64,000 nt of DNA from Bhargavaea ginsengi. GTDB taxonomy: Bacteria; Bacillota; Bacilli; Bacillales_A; Planococcaceae. The stretch spans positions 310,001-374,000 of the forward strand of contig NZ_FNZF01000003.1 in assembly GCF_900109165.1 (NCBI RefSeq), written 5' to 3'. Numbering within the stretch: the stretch's first letter is position 1; the number at the start of each line of letters is the position of its first letter. A program made the translations under genes and the position numbers. This document shows positions 41,441-50,949 of this stretch, piece by piece. The notes under the pieces are model-generated. The model worked only from the letters and a program-made list of their open reading frames with translations. It was not told the origin of the DNA and made no database searches.

Positions 41441-42001
41441 TCATTGCTCGTTCGGCGTGTTCACGTTCCGGAATACGGACAGGTCCGGGTTCAGTTCGCG
41501 GGCGTCGATCCACTCCGTCTCCACAGAGGCAAGAAACGGCATGACACCGCGTTCGCCACGTAAAAGTGCTTCTCCAATACGGCCGGCAAGCCTCCCGCTC
41601 CAGACGCTGAACAGCGGGATCGGATGGTCTTTCGTGCGGACTGCGGTCACGTCAGCGTCCGGGTCGGCCAGCGTGAGGAGTTTCCTGACTTCCATCGGGC
41701 CGATGCCGGGCATGTCGCAGGGCATCACGGCGAACCCGTCCGCGGGCCGCAGTTTCATCGCGGAACAGATGCCGGCAAGCGGACCGGCTCCGGAAAACTC
41801 CGGAAGGTCCATAATGACGTCCGCACCGCCAAACCGCCCTGCGTGTTCCGGCCGGGCGGAGACGATGGCTCCACTGCAGCCGCCTGCCAGAAGTGCTTCA
41901 TGCGCCCGCTCCCAGAACAGCCGGCCTTCGTAATCGGCAAAGGCCTTCGGAGAGCCGAACCGCCTGGACTGGCCGCCTGCCAGAACGATTCCCGTCGTCA
42001 T
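41441..42001 (-). CDS. mobA: Molybdenum cofactor guanylyltransferase MobA
   Basis: 186 residues. N-terminal nucleotidyltransferase signature [17 protein letters not shown] and [10 protein letters not shown], with the metal-binding Asp. Attaches GMP to molybdopterin to make the bis-MGD type cofactor that NarG needs. Start overlaps the moaD stop by one base (TGATG). Confidence 0.93.
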   Translation of the reverse strand: MTTGIVLAGGQSRRFGSPKAFADYEGRLFWERAHEALLAGGCSGAIVSARPEHAGRFGGADVIMDLPEFSGAGPLAGICSAMKLRPADGFAVMPCDMPGIGPMEVRKLLTLADPDADVTAVRTKDHPIPLFSVWSGRLAGRIGEALLRGERGVMPFLASVETEWIDARELNPDLSVFRNVNTPNEQ

Positions 42002-42234
42002 CAGCCGCCGCTGACCGGCGGGATAAATGCCGCGGTGTCGCCTTCTTCGAGGACATCCCCGTCCAGGGCATATTCCTCATTGACCGCAACGCGCGCACCG
42101 CCCCCGCGGATGCCCGGATATTTTTCTTCGGCCCATTCCAGCAGTTCCCCTACAGTCCTGCCGGCAAGCGGAGCCTTTTCTTCCGGGACACCCGTCAGGT
42201 CCCGGATGCCCGCGAAATACAGAAGGTTGATCAT
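42001..42234 (-). CDS. moaD: Molybdopterin synthase sulfur-carrier subunit MoaD
   Basis: 77 residues, ubiquitin-like, ending in the required Gly-Gly (PPVSGG). ATG at 42234 overlaps the moaE stop (ATGA). Carries the thiocarboxylate sulfur, charged by the MoeB encoded at 45724. Confidence 0.94.
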   Translation of the reverse strand: MINLLYFAGIRDLTGVPEEKAPLAGRTVGELLEWAEEKYPGIRGGGARVAVNEEYALDGDVLEEGDTAAFIPPVSGG

Positions 42235-42671
42235 GTGTTCCGCACCTCCGGTTTTTTGTTCTGATCGCCGATCCACTGCTCGCCCGTTTCCCAGATTTCC
42301 TTTTTCCAGATCGGAACGTCCTGCTTGATGCGCTCGATCGCATATTCATTGGCTTCATAAGCGGCTTTCCGGTGGGGTGAGGAAACGGCGATGACAACGG
42401 CGACTTCGCCCACATCCAGTTCGCCGATCCGGTGGGCGATCGCGACGCGGGTCCCTTCCCACTTTTCCTCAATCTCCCCGCCGATCTGGGCCATCTTCTT
42501 TTCCGCCATCGGCACGTACGCCTCATAGCTCAGATAAAGCGTCCGGATGCCCTTTGTCCACTCGCGGACATGGCCGGTGAACGTGACGACGGCCCCTGCC
42601 TCGGGACGGAGAACGTGGTCCGCATAGCGCTGCGGGTCTATCGGCTTGTCGGTGATTTCATAGATGGACAT
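42231..42671 (-). CDS. moaE: Molybdopterin synthase catalytic subunit MoaE
   Basis: 146 residues with LSYEAYVPMAEKKM, RIGELDVGEVAVVIAVSSPHRKAAYEA and the late IWKKEIWETGEQWI, all landmark MoaE sequences including the active-site Lys. Converts precursor Z to molybdopterin with MoaD. Overlaps mobB by 14 bases. Confidence 0.96.
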   Translation of the reverse strand: MSIYEITDKPIDPQRYADHVLRPEAGAVVTFTGHVREWTKGIRTLYLSYEAYVPMAEKKMAQIGGEIEEKWEGTRVAIAHRIGELDVGEVAVVIAVSSPHRKAAYEANEYAIERIKQDVPIWKKEIWETGEQWIGDQNKKPEVRNT

Positions 42672-43182
42672 GGCCCGTCCCCCCTTTTAGCCAGCGGCCG
42701 AACCAGCCGCGGATGGCTTCTGTGTCTTCCCTTGCAATGTTTTCCGGCGAGCCGGGTGCGTCAGTGCCTGCCGTGACGGCAAGCCGGATGTCCGGAAGGT
42801 TTTTCAGCTGTTCCCAGTCCTCCGCGCTCCGCACGAGGACGATTTTTTCGAACGGCTCCTGTTTAAATCCCTCGACAAGGACAAGGTCCGGCCGAACTGC
42901 GGCCGCCACACGGATCATCGGAAGAGGACCGGCCTCCGCTTCTCTTAAGTGAAGCTGGATGATTCCGCCTCCCGATACGGCGGAGACCGCCGCCCCGTCA
43001 CCGAAAAACTTCATGCTGTCGGTTTCCGGATCGGGCAGTGCCGGCGGGCCGCCATGGCCATGGTGCTTGACCGTGGCCGTCCGGAGCCCCCGGGACGCGG
43101 CTTCCGCAATCAGTGTCCGGATCAGTGTCGTCTTTCCGCTGTTCTTGAACCCGGCGACCTGGAGCACCCTCACAGTTTCCAT
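42658..43182 (-). CDS. mobB: Molybdopterin-guanine dinucleotide biosynthesis protein MobB
   Basis: 174 residues; P-loop GFKNSGKTTL near the N-terminus, KHHGHGG and LVEGFKQEPFEKIVLVR. GTP-binding accessory to MobA. Overlaps moeA by 13 bases. Confidence 0.93.
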   Translation of the reverse strand: METVRVLQVAGFKNSGKTTLIRTLIAEAASRGLRTATVKHHGHGGPPALPDPETDSMKFFGDGAAVSAVSGGGIIQLHLREAEAGPLPMIRVAAAVRPDLVLVEGFKQEPFEKIVLVRSAEDWEQLKNLPDIRLAVTAGTDAPGSPENIAREDTEAIRGWFGRWLKGGTGHVHL

Positions 43183-44417
43183 TGAGTGCTGCCTTCCTCG
43201 ATGCCGAGCAGAAGGACGTCGACCTCATCTCCCTTTTTGAATCCCCGCGTCCCGCCCGGCAAGACGATCATCCCATTGCCGCGGGCGATCGAGGATACCG
43301 CGTTGGACTTATTAAAGCCGGCGGGCGATGCCGTGTTGCCATCATAAACTGCCCGGACGAAACGGGTGAACGGGTTCGGCTTCGTGAAATCCTCGCCGAG
43401 CACCGCTTTTGTATGAGGCAAAAATAGCTTGTCCGCACCCATCATCTTGAGGAGGGCCGGGCGCGTGAACAGCTCGAAGCCGGTAAAGCAGGATGACGGG
43501 TTGCCTGACAGGCCAAACAGCAGTTTGCCGCCGCCCGCGGCGACCGTTGTCACGCTGCCGGGCCGCATCGCGACTTTGTTGAACAGCACTTCTGCGCCGA
43601 TCTTCTCGTAGACGGCCGGCAGATAGTCGAAGTCGCCGACCGATACCCCGCCGGTCGTAATGAGGGCATCCGTCTCGGTAAGCGCCCGTTCGACCGTCCC
43701 GATGACGGCGTCCAGATCGTCCGCCTGTGCACCGTACGTCCGGCATTCGATGCCCATCCGGCGGAGCTGTGCCGCGATCATCGGGCCGTTGCTGTTGCGG
43801 ATCTTGCCCGGCGCAAGCGGCTCGCCGACACCGACCAGTTCAGTCCCGGTGGCAAGAATCCCTACAACCGGGCGCCGGGCGATCTTGACGTGCGCGTAGC
43901 CGAACGTCGCAAGCACCGCGACCGTCCCTGCATGGATGTAGCTTCCGGCGGGGACAACTTCCTCGCCTTCCGCCAGGTCCTCCCCCTTCAGCGAGACGTT
44001 CTCAAGCGGCTCGAATGGCTTGCGAATCGTGAAGGTGTCCCCGTCCTCCACCGTCTGCTCGAACATGACGATGGCATCCGCCCCGTCCGGAAGCGGCGCG
44101 CCGGTCATGATGCGGGCGGCCTGCCTTTCGCCAAGTGTTTGATTCGAGACACTTCCCGCCGGGATTTCATCGATAACGGTGAATGGGAGCCGGTTGCTGC
44201 CGGAAGCGCCCTCGGTGTCCTTGGAGCGAACAGCGAACCCGTCATATGGCGACCGGTTAAACGGCGGCACCGGATGGGAGGCGGTCACCGGCTCGGCGAG
44301 GATCCTGCACGCGCTTTCCTCGAGCGGGACTGTCTCCGTCCCCGTCGGTGCGGCGTGTGCGAGCACACGCTCCACCGCCTCCGCGACCGGTATCGGTTTC
44401 CGAATTTCCACCATCAT
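43170..44417 (-). CDS. moeA: Molybdopterin molybdenumtransferase MoeA
   Basis: 415 residues. PVPPFNRSPYDGFAVRS, the TGAPLPDGADAIVMFE segment, ITTGGVSVGDFDY and LFGLSGNPSSCFTGFE are diagnostic. Inserts molybdate into adenylylated molybdopterin. First gene of the leftward Moco operon; AGGAGG precedes two adjacent ATGs, either of which could start translation. Confidence 0.96.
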   Translation of the reverse strand: MMVEIRKPIPVAEAVERVLAHAAPTGTETVPLEESACRILAEPVTASHPVPPFNRSPYDGFAVRSKDTEGASGSNRLPFTVIDEIPAGSVSNQTLGERQAARIMTGAPLPDGADAIVMFEQTVEDGDTFTIRKPFEPLENVSLKGEDLAEGEEVVPAGSYIHAGTVAVLATFGYAHVKIARRPVVGILATGTELVGVGEPLAPGKIRNSNGPMIAAQLRRMGIECRTYGAQADDLDAVIGTVERALTETDALITTGGVSVGDFDYLPAVYEKIGAEVLFNKVAMRPGSVTTVAAGGGKLLFGLSGNPSSCFTGFELFTRPALLKMMGADKLFLPHTKAVLGEDFTKPNPFTRFVRAVYDGNTASPAGFNKSNAVSSIARGNGMIVLPGGTRGFKKGDEVDVLLLGIEEGSTQWKL

Positions 44418-44489
44418 GACCGCCTCCTGTTTTCATCTGCTATACTCTGATTATCCTGATTTTAACATAGCCCCGAAAGGATGATTCCC

Positions 44490-44978
<489 letters not shown>

Positions 44979-44995
44979 GTGATTGATTGGATGAA

Positions 44996-45020
44996 AACCG
45001 CCTGATGGGGCGGTTTTTTT
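44996..45020 (+). terminator. Terminator of moaC
   Basis: AACCGCC stem, five- or six-base loop, GGCGGTT and seven T. Confidence 0.9.
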
Positions 45021-45054
45021 GATCCACAACCAACTGCGAACCTGGCAGTTTCCC

Positions 45055-45194
45055 ATACTCCAAGTTCGGGCCCCTTACTCCAAACCGGCTGGCCTTACTC
45101 CATTTCCGGCACTCTTACTCCAATTCAGCCGGTCTTACTCCATTTCGGACCTTCTTACTCCATTTCAGCGTCCTTTACTCCAAATCCCAGCTGC
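45055..45194. repeat. Degenerate tandem repeat, seven 20-bp units (array B)
   Basis: Seven units of exactly 20 bases in register; six begin TTACTCCA and the first ATACTCCA. Positions 9-14 tend to ATTTCNG and the last six vary. Lies between the moaC terminator and the convergent moaB end. Confidence 0.9.
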
Positions 45195-45210
45195 ATTTCG
45201 TGCACTCAGC

Positions 45211-45705
45211 CTACTTCCTCAGCTCCGCCACGATATGCCGGATTTCCGGGATGATGAGGCGCTCCATGGCGAGGCGGACGGCGCCGCGTGAGCCGGGCAG
45301 GATAAAGACCGCCTTTCCCTGTGCGGTGCCGGCGGCAGCCCGGCTGAGCATCGCCTTTGTGCCGACGTCTTCGGTGAAGCTCAGGTAGCGGAACAGTTCG
45401 CCGAAGCCGTCCAGCTCCTTTGACAGGAGCGGGCGGATCGCTTCGATTGTGACGTCGCGGACGGCAATGCCGGTGCCGCCGGTCGTGATGACGGCGTCAA
45501 TTTCCGGCTCGGCGAGCAGCGCCGTGATCACATTCCGGATCTCCATAGCATCATCCGCCACCCACCCACGGCCGTCTACCGCCAGGCCCGCAAGTTCAGC
45601 GAAGTGCTCGATGAGGGCGCCGCCGGTATCGTTGTCTTCCGTTCTCGTGTCGCTCACCGTTAGGATTGCGATCCTTACTTCTTTTGGTTGTGGTCCATGC
45701 GCCAA
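45211..45705 (-). CDS. moaB: Molybdenum cofactor biosynthesis protein MoaB/MogA family
   Basis: 164 residues. LTVSDTRTEDNDTGG, ITTGGTGIAVRDVTIEAI and FILPGSRGAVRLAME form the molybdopterin-binding fold that adenylylates molybdopterin before MoeA acts. TTG start at 45705 with GGGGGG upstream, 18 bases after moeB. Confidence 0.94.
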   Translation of the reverse strand: MAHGPQPKEVRIAILTVSDTRTEDNDTGGALIEHFAELAGLAVDGRGWVADDAMEIRNVITALLAEPEIDAVITTGGTGIAVRDVTIEAIRPLLSKELDGFGELFRYLSFTEDVGTKAMLSRAAAGTAQGKAVFILPGSRGAVRLAMERLIIPEIRHIVAELRK

Positions 45706-45723
45706 CAGACTCCCCCCTTTCCT

Positions 45724-46743
45724 TTAACCAAACAGGCGGTGATACAGTGTTCTGCCCTCTTCCGCCGTTTTGGCGCCGTGGATCAGCAGCCGGCCGTCGC
45801 CAAACAGGACGAACCTGTTGCCGAATGCCCGGAACTCAATGAAATACGGTGTCCGGCGGGCGTTCGGATCAAGCCGGCGCCCGATCGTCTCTCCGGCATC
45901 CAGCGACACAGCCCGTGCAGGGTCGGGCAGGATCTGGACGGCGTCCCGGCCGCAGAGAACAGCCGCATCGCCAGCCAACCGGGGTCCGAGTTCCGGATAA
46001 GTCGGCGAATCACCGCATGTGGCGCATTTCGGGTCGCGGATACGGGAAACACCGATGTCCAGATGCGTGCCATCCCACAGGTCGAAGTGATGCACTTTCG
46101 TCCGCATGGCGGACTCGTTTCCCGTCAGCCACTTCATCGCTTCTGCGCACTGGATTGCAGCGGTCGCGGATACGGCCGGCGGGATAATGCCCGCCGTGTC
46201 GCATGTCGCGCCCGTGGCGGGCAGCACGGGGAGAAGGCAGCGGTAGCACGCGCCTCGTCCCGGGATAAACGGATAGACCGTCCCCGAACCCCGGACGCAC
46301 GCCCCGTGGATCCACGGAATGCCGTGCTTCATCGCAGCGTCATTGATCAGAAGGCGCGTCTCAAAGTTGTCTGTTGCGTCCATGAGCAGGTCGCTTTCCG
46401 ATGCAAGCGACTCCATAAGCGGACCATCGGCATTGCCAAGATGGGTCCGGATGACGGCGTCACTGCGGATCTCCCTCAGATGCGCTTCCGCGGCCACCAC
46501 CTTCGGGAGCATGTCTGCCGCGTCCGCCTCGGTGAACAGCGTCTGGCGCTGGAGGTTTGAGAGCTCGACATAGTCGCGGTCGACCAGGATGATTTCCCCG
46601 ATGCCTGCCCGCACGAGCGTCTCGGCGATGGCAGTCCCCAGCGCGCCGCAGCCGATGACAGCCACCTTGGCTGCGGCGAGCCGATCCTGCCCGTTTTCTC
46701 CTATCGGCCCGAATAATGTCTGTCTCGAATACCTTCCATCCAC
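45724..46743 (-). CDS. moeB: Molybdopterin-synthase adenylyltransferase MoeB/ThiF family
   Basis: 339 residues. VIGCGALGTAIAETLVRAG (nucleotide-binding loop), DNFETRLLINDAA, and zinc cysteines in CYRCLLP and CATCG. Adenylylates the MoaD C-terminus for sulfur loading; could also serve ThiS. A C-terminal stretch of about 85 residues (FIEFRAFGNRFVLFGDGRLLIHG) replaces the rhodanese domain of some homologues. Confidence 0.93.
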   Translation of the reverse strand: MDGRYSRQTLFGPIGENGQDRLAAAKVAVIGCGALGTAIAETLVRAGIGEIILVDRDYVELSNLQRQTLFTEADAADMLPKVVAAEAHLREIRSDAVIRTHLGNADGPLMESLASESDLLMDATDNFETRLLINDAAMKHGIPWIHGACVRGSGTVYPFIPGRGACYRCLLPVLPATGATCDTAGIIPPAVSATAAIQCAEAMKWLTGNESAMRTKVHHFDLWDGTHLDIGVSRIRDPKCATCGDSPTYPELGPRLAGDAAVLCGRDAVQILPDPARAVSLDAGETIGRRLDPNARRTPYFIEFRAFGNRFVLFGDGRLLIHGAKTAEEGRTLYHRLFG

Positions 46744-46765
46744 GTCAGCTGCCTCCCCCGATGAA

Positions 46766-46794
46766 GGAAAAAATGCCGGTCAGCGCCGGGCATC
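46766..46794 (-). terminator. Terminator overlapping the 3' end of narK
   Basis: Minus-strand ATGCCCGG and CCGGCAT arms around a six-base loop, then TTTTTTCC. The upstream arm covers the last narK codons. Confidence 0.75.
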
Positions 46795-48306
46795 CTTTCC
46801 GTGTTCTTTCGTGATGTCGCTGAAGGTCCCCACATAGCGCACATGCTCGCCGGTCTCGTCGCTGACGGCTGCGATGTTCAGCCACTGCAGGTACTCTTCC
46901 CCGTTCTTTTTCTTGTTCCAGATTTCGCCCTGCCACATGCCTTCTTCTTTTATCTGCTTCCACATCCCGCCATAGAATTCCTTCGGCTGGCGGCCGGAAG
47001 ACAGCATGTTCGGGTTATTGCCGAGGGCTTCTTCTTCCGTATAGCCGGTCAGCTTCGTGAACATAGGGTTCACCGCGCGGATCGTCCCTTTCGAATCTGT
47101 CACGAGCACGCCCTGGCCCGTTGACCGGAACACATCCGCCTGGAGCGACAGCCGATCGGAGTAGTAAAGCCAGACGACGAGGATGAGGCTAGCGAGCGCC
47201 ACCTGCGACAGCAGCATGAAGCCGATCGAGTATTGTCCGGTCATCGAATAGATGATCGAGAGGAGGATCGGCGGGAAGAAGCCGCCGAGACCGCCCATCA
47301 TCGAAACGAAACCGTTGGCGATCCCCGCCTGCTTGGCAAAGTAGAACGGCACGAGTTTGAAGATGACGCCGTTGCCGATGCCGGCACTGATGGCGATGGC
47401 GATGCTTCCGACCGTGTACAGCCCGATCGACGGTGAAAATGCCAGAATGATCGCGGCAATCGTGTAGACTGCGAACGTGCCGATCAGAAGGAACATCGGC
47501 TGGAACTTGTCGGCCAGCCAGCCGCCGATCGGCCGCAGGAACGTCGCGACCGCGATGAAGATCGCCGTCCGGATGCCCGCATCCACACTGTCGAGGCCGT
47601 AGTTTTCGACGAGGAAGTTCGGCAGGTACACCGTGAAGGCGACAAATGAGCCGAATGTGATGAAGTAGAACAGCGAAAACAGCCAGAGTTTCGAATTGCC
47701 CGAGATGCCCCTGATCTGCTCGTACATCGACGTCCTGACTTCCGGCTTCGGCTCCTTGCGATCCCCGAAGAAAAAGTTCAGAAGCGCGAAGGCTGCCAGA
47801 AGGATGAGGAACAGCTTGACCGTCGGCTGCCAGCCAATCTGGCCGGCGATGATCGGCGCAGCAAATGTCGTGATCGCCGTCCCGATGTTCCCCGCCCCGT
47901 AGATCCCGTTGACGAGTCCGTGCTTTTCTTTCGGATAGTACTTCGGAAGCGAGGTGACCCCGACCGAGAACACCGCCCCGCCGACTCCGAGGATCAGGCC
48001 CCCGATGATGAGGTCCGTGAAGGTGTCCGCCTCACTGATGTACCAGACCGGGAACAGCAGGAGGATGAAGCTCCACATAAACAGCGTCCGCGCGCCGACG
48101 AAGTTGGCGTAATAGCCGAACGGCATGCGGAGAATCGAGCCGAGCACGACCGGCACTGCCGTGACGATCGCCAGGCGCTCCGGCGGAACGTCGATGTCCT
48201 GCGTGATAAAGGAAATCAGCGAGGACAAAATAACCCATACCATGAAGCCGACCACGAGGTTTGCCGTCTGGAGCGGCAACTGAATCTTCTTGACCATCTG
48301 TTTCAC
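46780..48306 (-). CDS. narK: Nitrate/nitrite transporter NarK fused to a C-terminal PAS domain
   Basis: 508 residues. Residues 1 to about 385 form a 12-segment MFS transporter of the NarK type (RMPFGYYANFVGAR; GVGGAVFSVGVTSLPKYYPKE; LRPIGGWLADKF; GNGVIFKLVPFYF). From about 392, a full PAS with PAC follows: FRSTGQGVLVTDSKGTI, NPMFTKLTGYTEEEALG, then VRYVGTFSDITKE. Ordinary NarK ends near residue 395, so about 113 residues of sensor have been added on the cytoplasmic side. No output domain follows, so the PAS may gate or localise transport. Upstream lie two GGG-N4-CCC palindromes and TACAAT. Confidence 0.93.
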   Translation of the reverse strand: MKQMVKKIQLPLQTANLVVGFMVWVILSSLISFITQDIDVPPERLAIVTAVPVVLGSILRMPFGYYANFVGARTLFMWSFILLLFPVWYISEADTFTDLIIGGLILGVGGAVFSVGVTSLPKYYPKEKHGLVNGIYGAGNIGTAITTFAAPIIAGQIGWQPTVKLFLILLAAFALLNFFFGDRKEPKPEVRTSMYEQIRGISGNSKLWLFSLFYFITFGSFVAFTVYLPNFLVENYGLDSVDAGIRTAIFIAVATFLRPIGGWLADKFQPMFLLIGTFAVYTIAAIILAFSPSIGLYTVGSIAIAISAGIGNGVIFKLVPFYFAKQAGIANGFVSMMGGLGGFFPPILLSIIYSMTGQYSIGFMLLSQVALASLILVVWLYYSDRLSLQADVFRSTGQGVLVTDSKGTIRAVNPMFTKLTGYTEEEALGNNPNMLSSGRQPKEFYGGMWKQIKEEGMWQGEIWNKKKNGEEYLQWLNIAAVSDETGEHVRYVGTFSDITKEHGKDARR

Positions 48307-48371
48307 CTACTCGGTTAGAGTTTTGACTACAGGTACTGCAAGTGAGATCGTAAAACCTTCTCTATGATTCT

Positions 48372-48434
48372 ATTGTAGGCTCCTGTCGCGGGACGGGTAA
48401 TAAGGGGGTTCCCTGTGCCTGCCGGGGGAAACCC
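48372..48434 (-). promoter_or_regulatory. narK promoter with two GGG-N4-CCC palindromes
   Basis: -10 TACAAT (48372-48377, minus strand) without a good -35; GGGGGTTCCC (48404-48413) and GGGGAAACCC (48425-48434) centred 21 bases apart, about 42 and 63 bases upstream of the presumed start. Typical activator spacing. Confidence 0.5.
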
Positions 48435-48442
48435 TGTATGAG

Positions 48443-48473
48443 AAAAAGCCGCCCACGGATCTGTGACAGCGGC
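48443..48473 (-). terminator. Terminator of the hemerythrin gene
   Basis: GCCGC (48448-48452) with GCGGC (48469-48473) around a larger loop, then TTTTTCTC on the minus strand; 10 bases past the stop. Confidence 0.7.
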
Positions 48474-48482
48474 CTGTACCCA

Positions 48483-49010
48483 TCAGACGATGAGCGTGTT
48501 CAGTTTTTCGGCGAGCGCGTCAAGGTCATCCGCACGAAGCAGGCGCTCGGCCATCGGGAAAAGGACCGTCTCTTCCTTCACGAAATGGACAGTCAGCACC
48601 TCGAATGCTTCTCCGGCGTCACCGGCGATCTTCCGGATCTGGTCTTGGGTGAGCCCGGAAAGGTCCCCCCGCGTGTGATGGAAAAAGTGACCGATATAGG
48701 CGTCAATCTCCCCGTGCTCTTCCTGGATTCCGACGATCGGTCCCTGCTCAAGCCCGATATAGCCGCCGAGTACAGGGAAAAAGTGCTCCTCTTCCTTGTC
48801 CGTGTGGTTCTTCAGCGGATCGAGGAAGCCGATAAGTTTCGCCTTCAGTTCGTCCAGAAGAGCAAGGGCAGTGGCCCGATCCATGTCTTCTTCCCGCTCG
48901 AACCTGAGGACGATGTCATGCCATTCCTCGGCGAGATGCATGAGGTAACGGTGCTCGTTTTCCAGGAGCCGCACCGCCGGCTCCGTAAACTGCAGTTGTC
49001 CGTTTGCCAT
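48483..49010 (-). CDS. Hemerythrin HHE-domain protein
   Basis: 175 residues. Iron ligands are provided by LLENEHRYLMHLAEEWHD, FLDPLKNHTDKEEEHFFPVL, IQEEHGEIDAYIGHF and VHFVKEETVLFP, the four-helix hemerythrin pattern. Such proteins bind O2 or NO, or repair di-iron and Fe-S centres. Placed between narK and nreC it may protect against nitrite-derived NO. ATG at 49010 with AGGAGG; an open upstream extension falls in the interspersed repeat and is not used. Confidence 0.9.
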   Translation of the reverse strand: MANGQLQFTEPAVRLLENEHRYLMHLAEEWHDIVLRFEREEDMDRATALALLDELKAKLIGFLDPLKNHTDKEEEHFFPVLGGYIGLEQGPIVGIQEEHGEIDAYIGHFFHHTRGDLSGLTQDQIRKIAGDAGEAFEVLTVHFVKEETVLFPMAERLLRADDLDALAEKLNTLIV

Positions 49011-49044
49011 CTGCGATGCCTCCTGTCTGTTGAGTAAAAATGTG

Positions 49045-49203
49045 GTTGCTTTCCGTTCCGGCGCACGCTTTCCGCGGGGAAGGCATCGAGCCGGCGCCAA
49101 TACAAAGGTTGGCGTCTGCGTGCAACGCGCGTCGTTGCGCGGCACCTGGGTCTCTCCGCGCTTCCTTTTCCGCAGGAGTCTGCGCCTTCACTGCAAGCAA
49201 CAG
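49045..49203. repeat. Interspersed repeat element of Bacillales type
   Basis: A stretch of about 160 bases with GCGCACGCTTTCCGCGGGG at one end and TTCCGCAGGAGTCTGCGCC near the other, ending in TGCAAGCAACAG, which I recognise as the common non-coding element seen in many Bacillales intergenic regions. The middle has an inserted or expanded palindrome around TGCAACGCGCGTCGTTGCG. It separates nreC from the hemerythrin gene. Confidence 0.6.
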
Positions 49204-49228
49204 ACCTATTCGGCATTCCACCCATTCC

Positions 49229-49885
49229 TCAGAAGTTCAACAGTTTTTTCCTGAGGGCGAATTCGACGAGTTCCGGACGGCTCTTGAGGCCCAGCTTCTC
49301 CATGATTTTGGCTTTGTGGGCCTCGACGGTTTTGACGGAGATGTAGAGCATCTCGGCGATTTCCTTATTGCCGTAGCCTTTGGCGACGAGCGGGAGAATC
49401 TCGAGCTCGCGCTTGGACAAAAGCTCATACGGATCGTCAGGGGCTGCCGTGTGGTCGGCTTTGACGAATTCGCGCACAAGCGAGGTCGCCATTTTCGGAT
49501 GGATGTACGTGCCGCCGCGCCGGATCGTGCGGATCGCGTGCAGCAGCTCTTCGTCTGGCGCATTTTTCAGCATATATCCGGATGCGCCGCTTTTCAGGAC
49601 ATTGAACAGATACTCCTCATCGTCGTGCATCGTCAGGATCAGGATTTTCGTGTCCGGGAAATCCTCCTTGATCTTGCCTGTCGCGATCAGGCCATTTTCG
49701 CCCGGCGGCATGCTGAGGTCCATGATCAGGAGGTCCGGCTGGTGCCTCGCGACCATCTTGTAGGCCTCGATTCCGTCAGCCGCAGTCGCGACGACTTCCA
49801 TGTCCTCCTGGAAATTGAGGATCATCGAAAAGCCGCTCCGGACGACAGCATGATCATCCGCGATGACAATGGAAATCTTGTCCAT
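49229..49885 (-). CDS. nreC: Nitrate/oxygen response regulator NreC
   Basis: 218 residues. Receiver domain with phospho-acceptor in [10 protein letters not shown] (Asp about 54) and a LuxR-type HTH at the C-terminus ([41 protein letters not shown]). Activates nitrate-respiration genes when phosphorylated by NreB. GGGAATTCCC-like sites at narG, narK and modA are candidate targets. Start overlaps nreB. Confidence 0.94.
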   Translation of the reverse strand: MDKISIVIADDHAVVRSGFSMILNFQEDMEVVATAADGIEAYKMVARHQPDLLIMDLSMPPGENGLIATGKIKEDFPDTKILILTMHDDEEYLFNVLKSGASGYMLKNAPDEELLHAIRTIRRGGTYIHPKMATSLVREFVKADHTAAPDDPYELLSKRELEILPLVAKGYGNKEIAEMLYISVKTVEAHKAKIMEKLGLKSRPELVEFALRKKLLNF

Positions 49886-50949
49886 CAGCGGTCCCCCTTT
49901 CCGCGGAGTGCGGGAACGCTCAGCCGGATCGTCGTGCCGGCACCCTGCGCAGATTCAACGTCAAGCGTGCCGCCGACCAGCTCCGCGCGTTCTTTCATGC
50001 CGTACAGGCCGAGGCCCGTGCCCTCCGGCTCGCTGCCGGGGATGAAACCCGTGCCTCGGTCGCGCACGGTCAGGAGAAGCCGGCTGCCCTCGCCTTTGAG
50101 CGTCACAGACACCCGATCCACATCCGCGTACTTCAGGGCGTTCAGAATCGCCTCCTGGCACACCCGGTAAATAACCGTTTCAATCTCCGTTTCATACCGC
50201 TTCACCGGCAGGTCGGAAGTGTAGTCGACGGCGAGGCCGTACATTTCTTCAAGCCGCTTGAAATGGGAGCGGAACGCCGCTTCCAGGCCCAGATCATCCA
50301 AAGCGGAAGGGCGCAGCTCGACCGACAGGTTCCGGATTTCTTCAAGGAGCCGGGACAGCGACGCCTCCGTCTCCTTCACCTTAGAGAGCACCTCCGCATC
50401 CCCCGTCATATACTTCAGCACCCGGAGGTCGACGACCGCGCTCATGAGCTCCTGGGCGACGCCGTCATGAAGCTCCCTGGAAATCCTCCGGCGCTCGTTT
50501 TCCTGGGCGTCGATGATATGCTTCATCATCTTGTTCTGATAGGCCTTCTCCTGCATGCGGTGCTGGCGCGTCATGTCGCGCAGCAGGAACACCCGGATAT
50601 CGTTTTCCGGGTCGACCGTATGGAACGAGGAGGCGTACGGCACGAGGCCCTGCCCTTTCGTGTCCAGATACATCTGGAAGGACGAGAAATCGTTGCGCTC
50701 CGGATGGTGAAAATAGCAGTTGTCGCACGTCTTCTGACCGGTCTCGTCCACATATCCGGCACATGCCCGGCAGAGCGCGCCCTCGGTGCCGTCAAGAAGG
50801 GCCTTCAGCACATCCCGGTCAAGGATCTTTTCCGCCGCCGGATTGGCGGCAAGCGCCCTGCCCTCCCCGTCAAAAAACAGGATGGCTTCACTGCTCTTGT
50901 CGAACATCTTCAGCATCAGCTCATTCAGCAGATCCTGCTTCACGCTCAC
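49885..50949 (-). CDS. nreB: Oxygen-sensing histidine kinase NreB
   Basis: 354 residues, cytoplasmic. An N-terminal PAS region contains [19 protein letters not shown], i.e. CX2CX11CX2C, the exact cysteine spacing of the [4Fe-4S] O2 sensor of Staphylococcus NreB. The HisKA_3 site is [14 protein letters not shown] and the ATPase has [21 protein letters not shown] start with AAGGAG upstream, overlapping the nreA stop. Confidence 0.95.
   Translation of the reverse strand: MSVKQDLLNELMLKMFDKSSEAILFFDGEGRALAANPAAEKILDRDVLKALLDGTEGALCRACAGYVDETGQKTCDNCYFHHPERNDFSSFQMYLDTKGQGLVPYASSFHTVDPENDIRVFLLRDMTRQHRMQEKAYQNKMMKHIIDAQENERRRISRELHDGVAQELMSAVVDLRVLKYMTGDAEVLSKVKETEASLSRLLEEIRNLSVELRPSALDDLGLEAAFRSHFKRLEEMYGLAVDYTSDLPVKRYETEIETVIYRVCQEAILNALKYADVDRVSVTLKGEGSRLLLTVRDRGTGFIPGSEPEGTGLGLYGMKERAELVGGTLDVESAQGAGTTIRLSVPALRGKGDR

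Noticed and set aside
45055-45194. CRISPR array
   Set aside because: Units are only 20 bases with 8-10 conserved and about 10 variable bases; no 24-37-base direct repeat, no spacer of normal length and no cas genes in the window.
49045-49145. N-terminal extension of the hemerythrin protein
   Set aside because: The extra 45 codons fall in the interspersed repeat, while a well-spaced AGGAGG marks the ATG at 49010.
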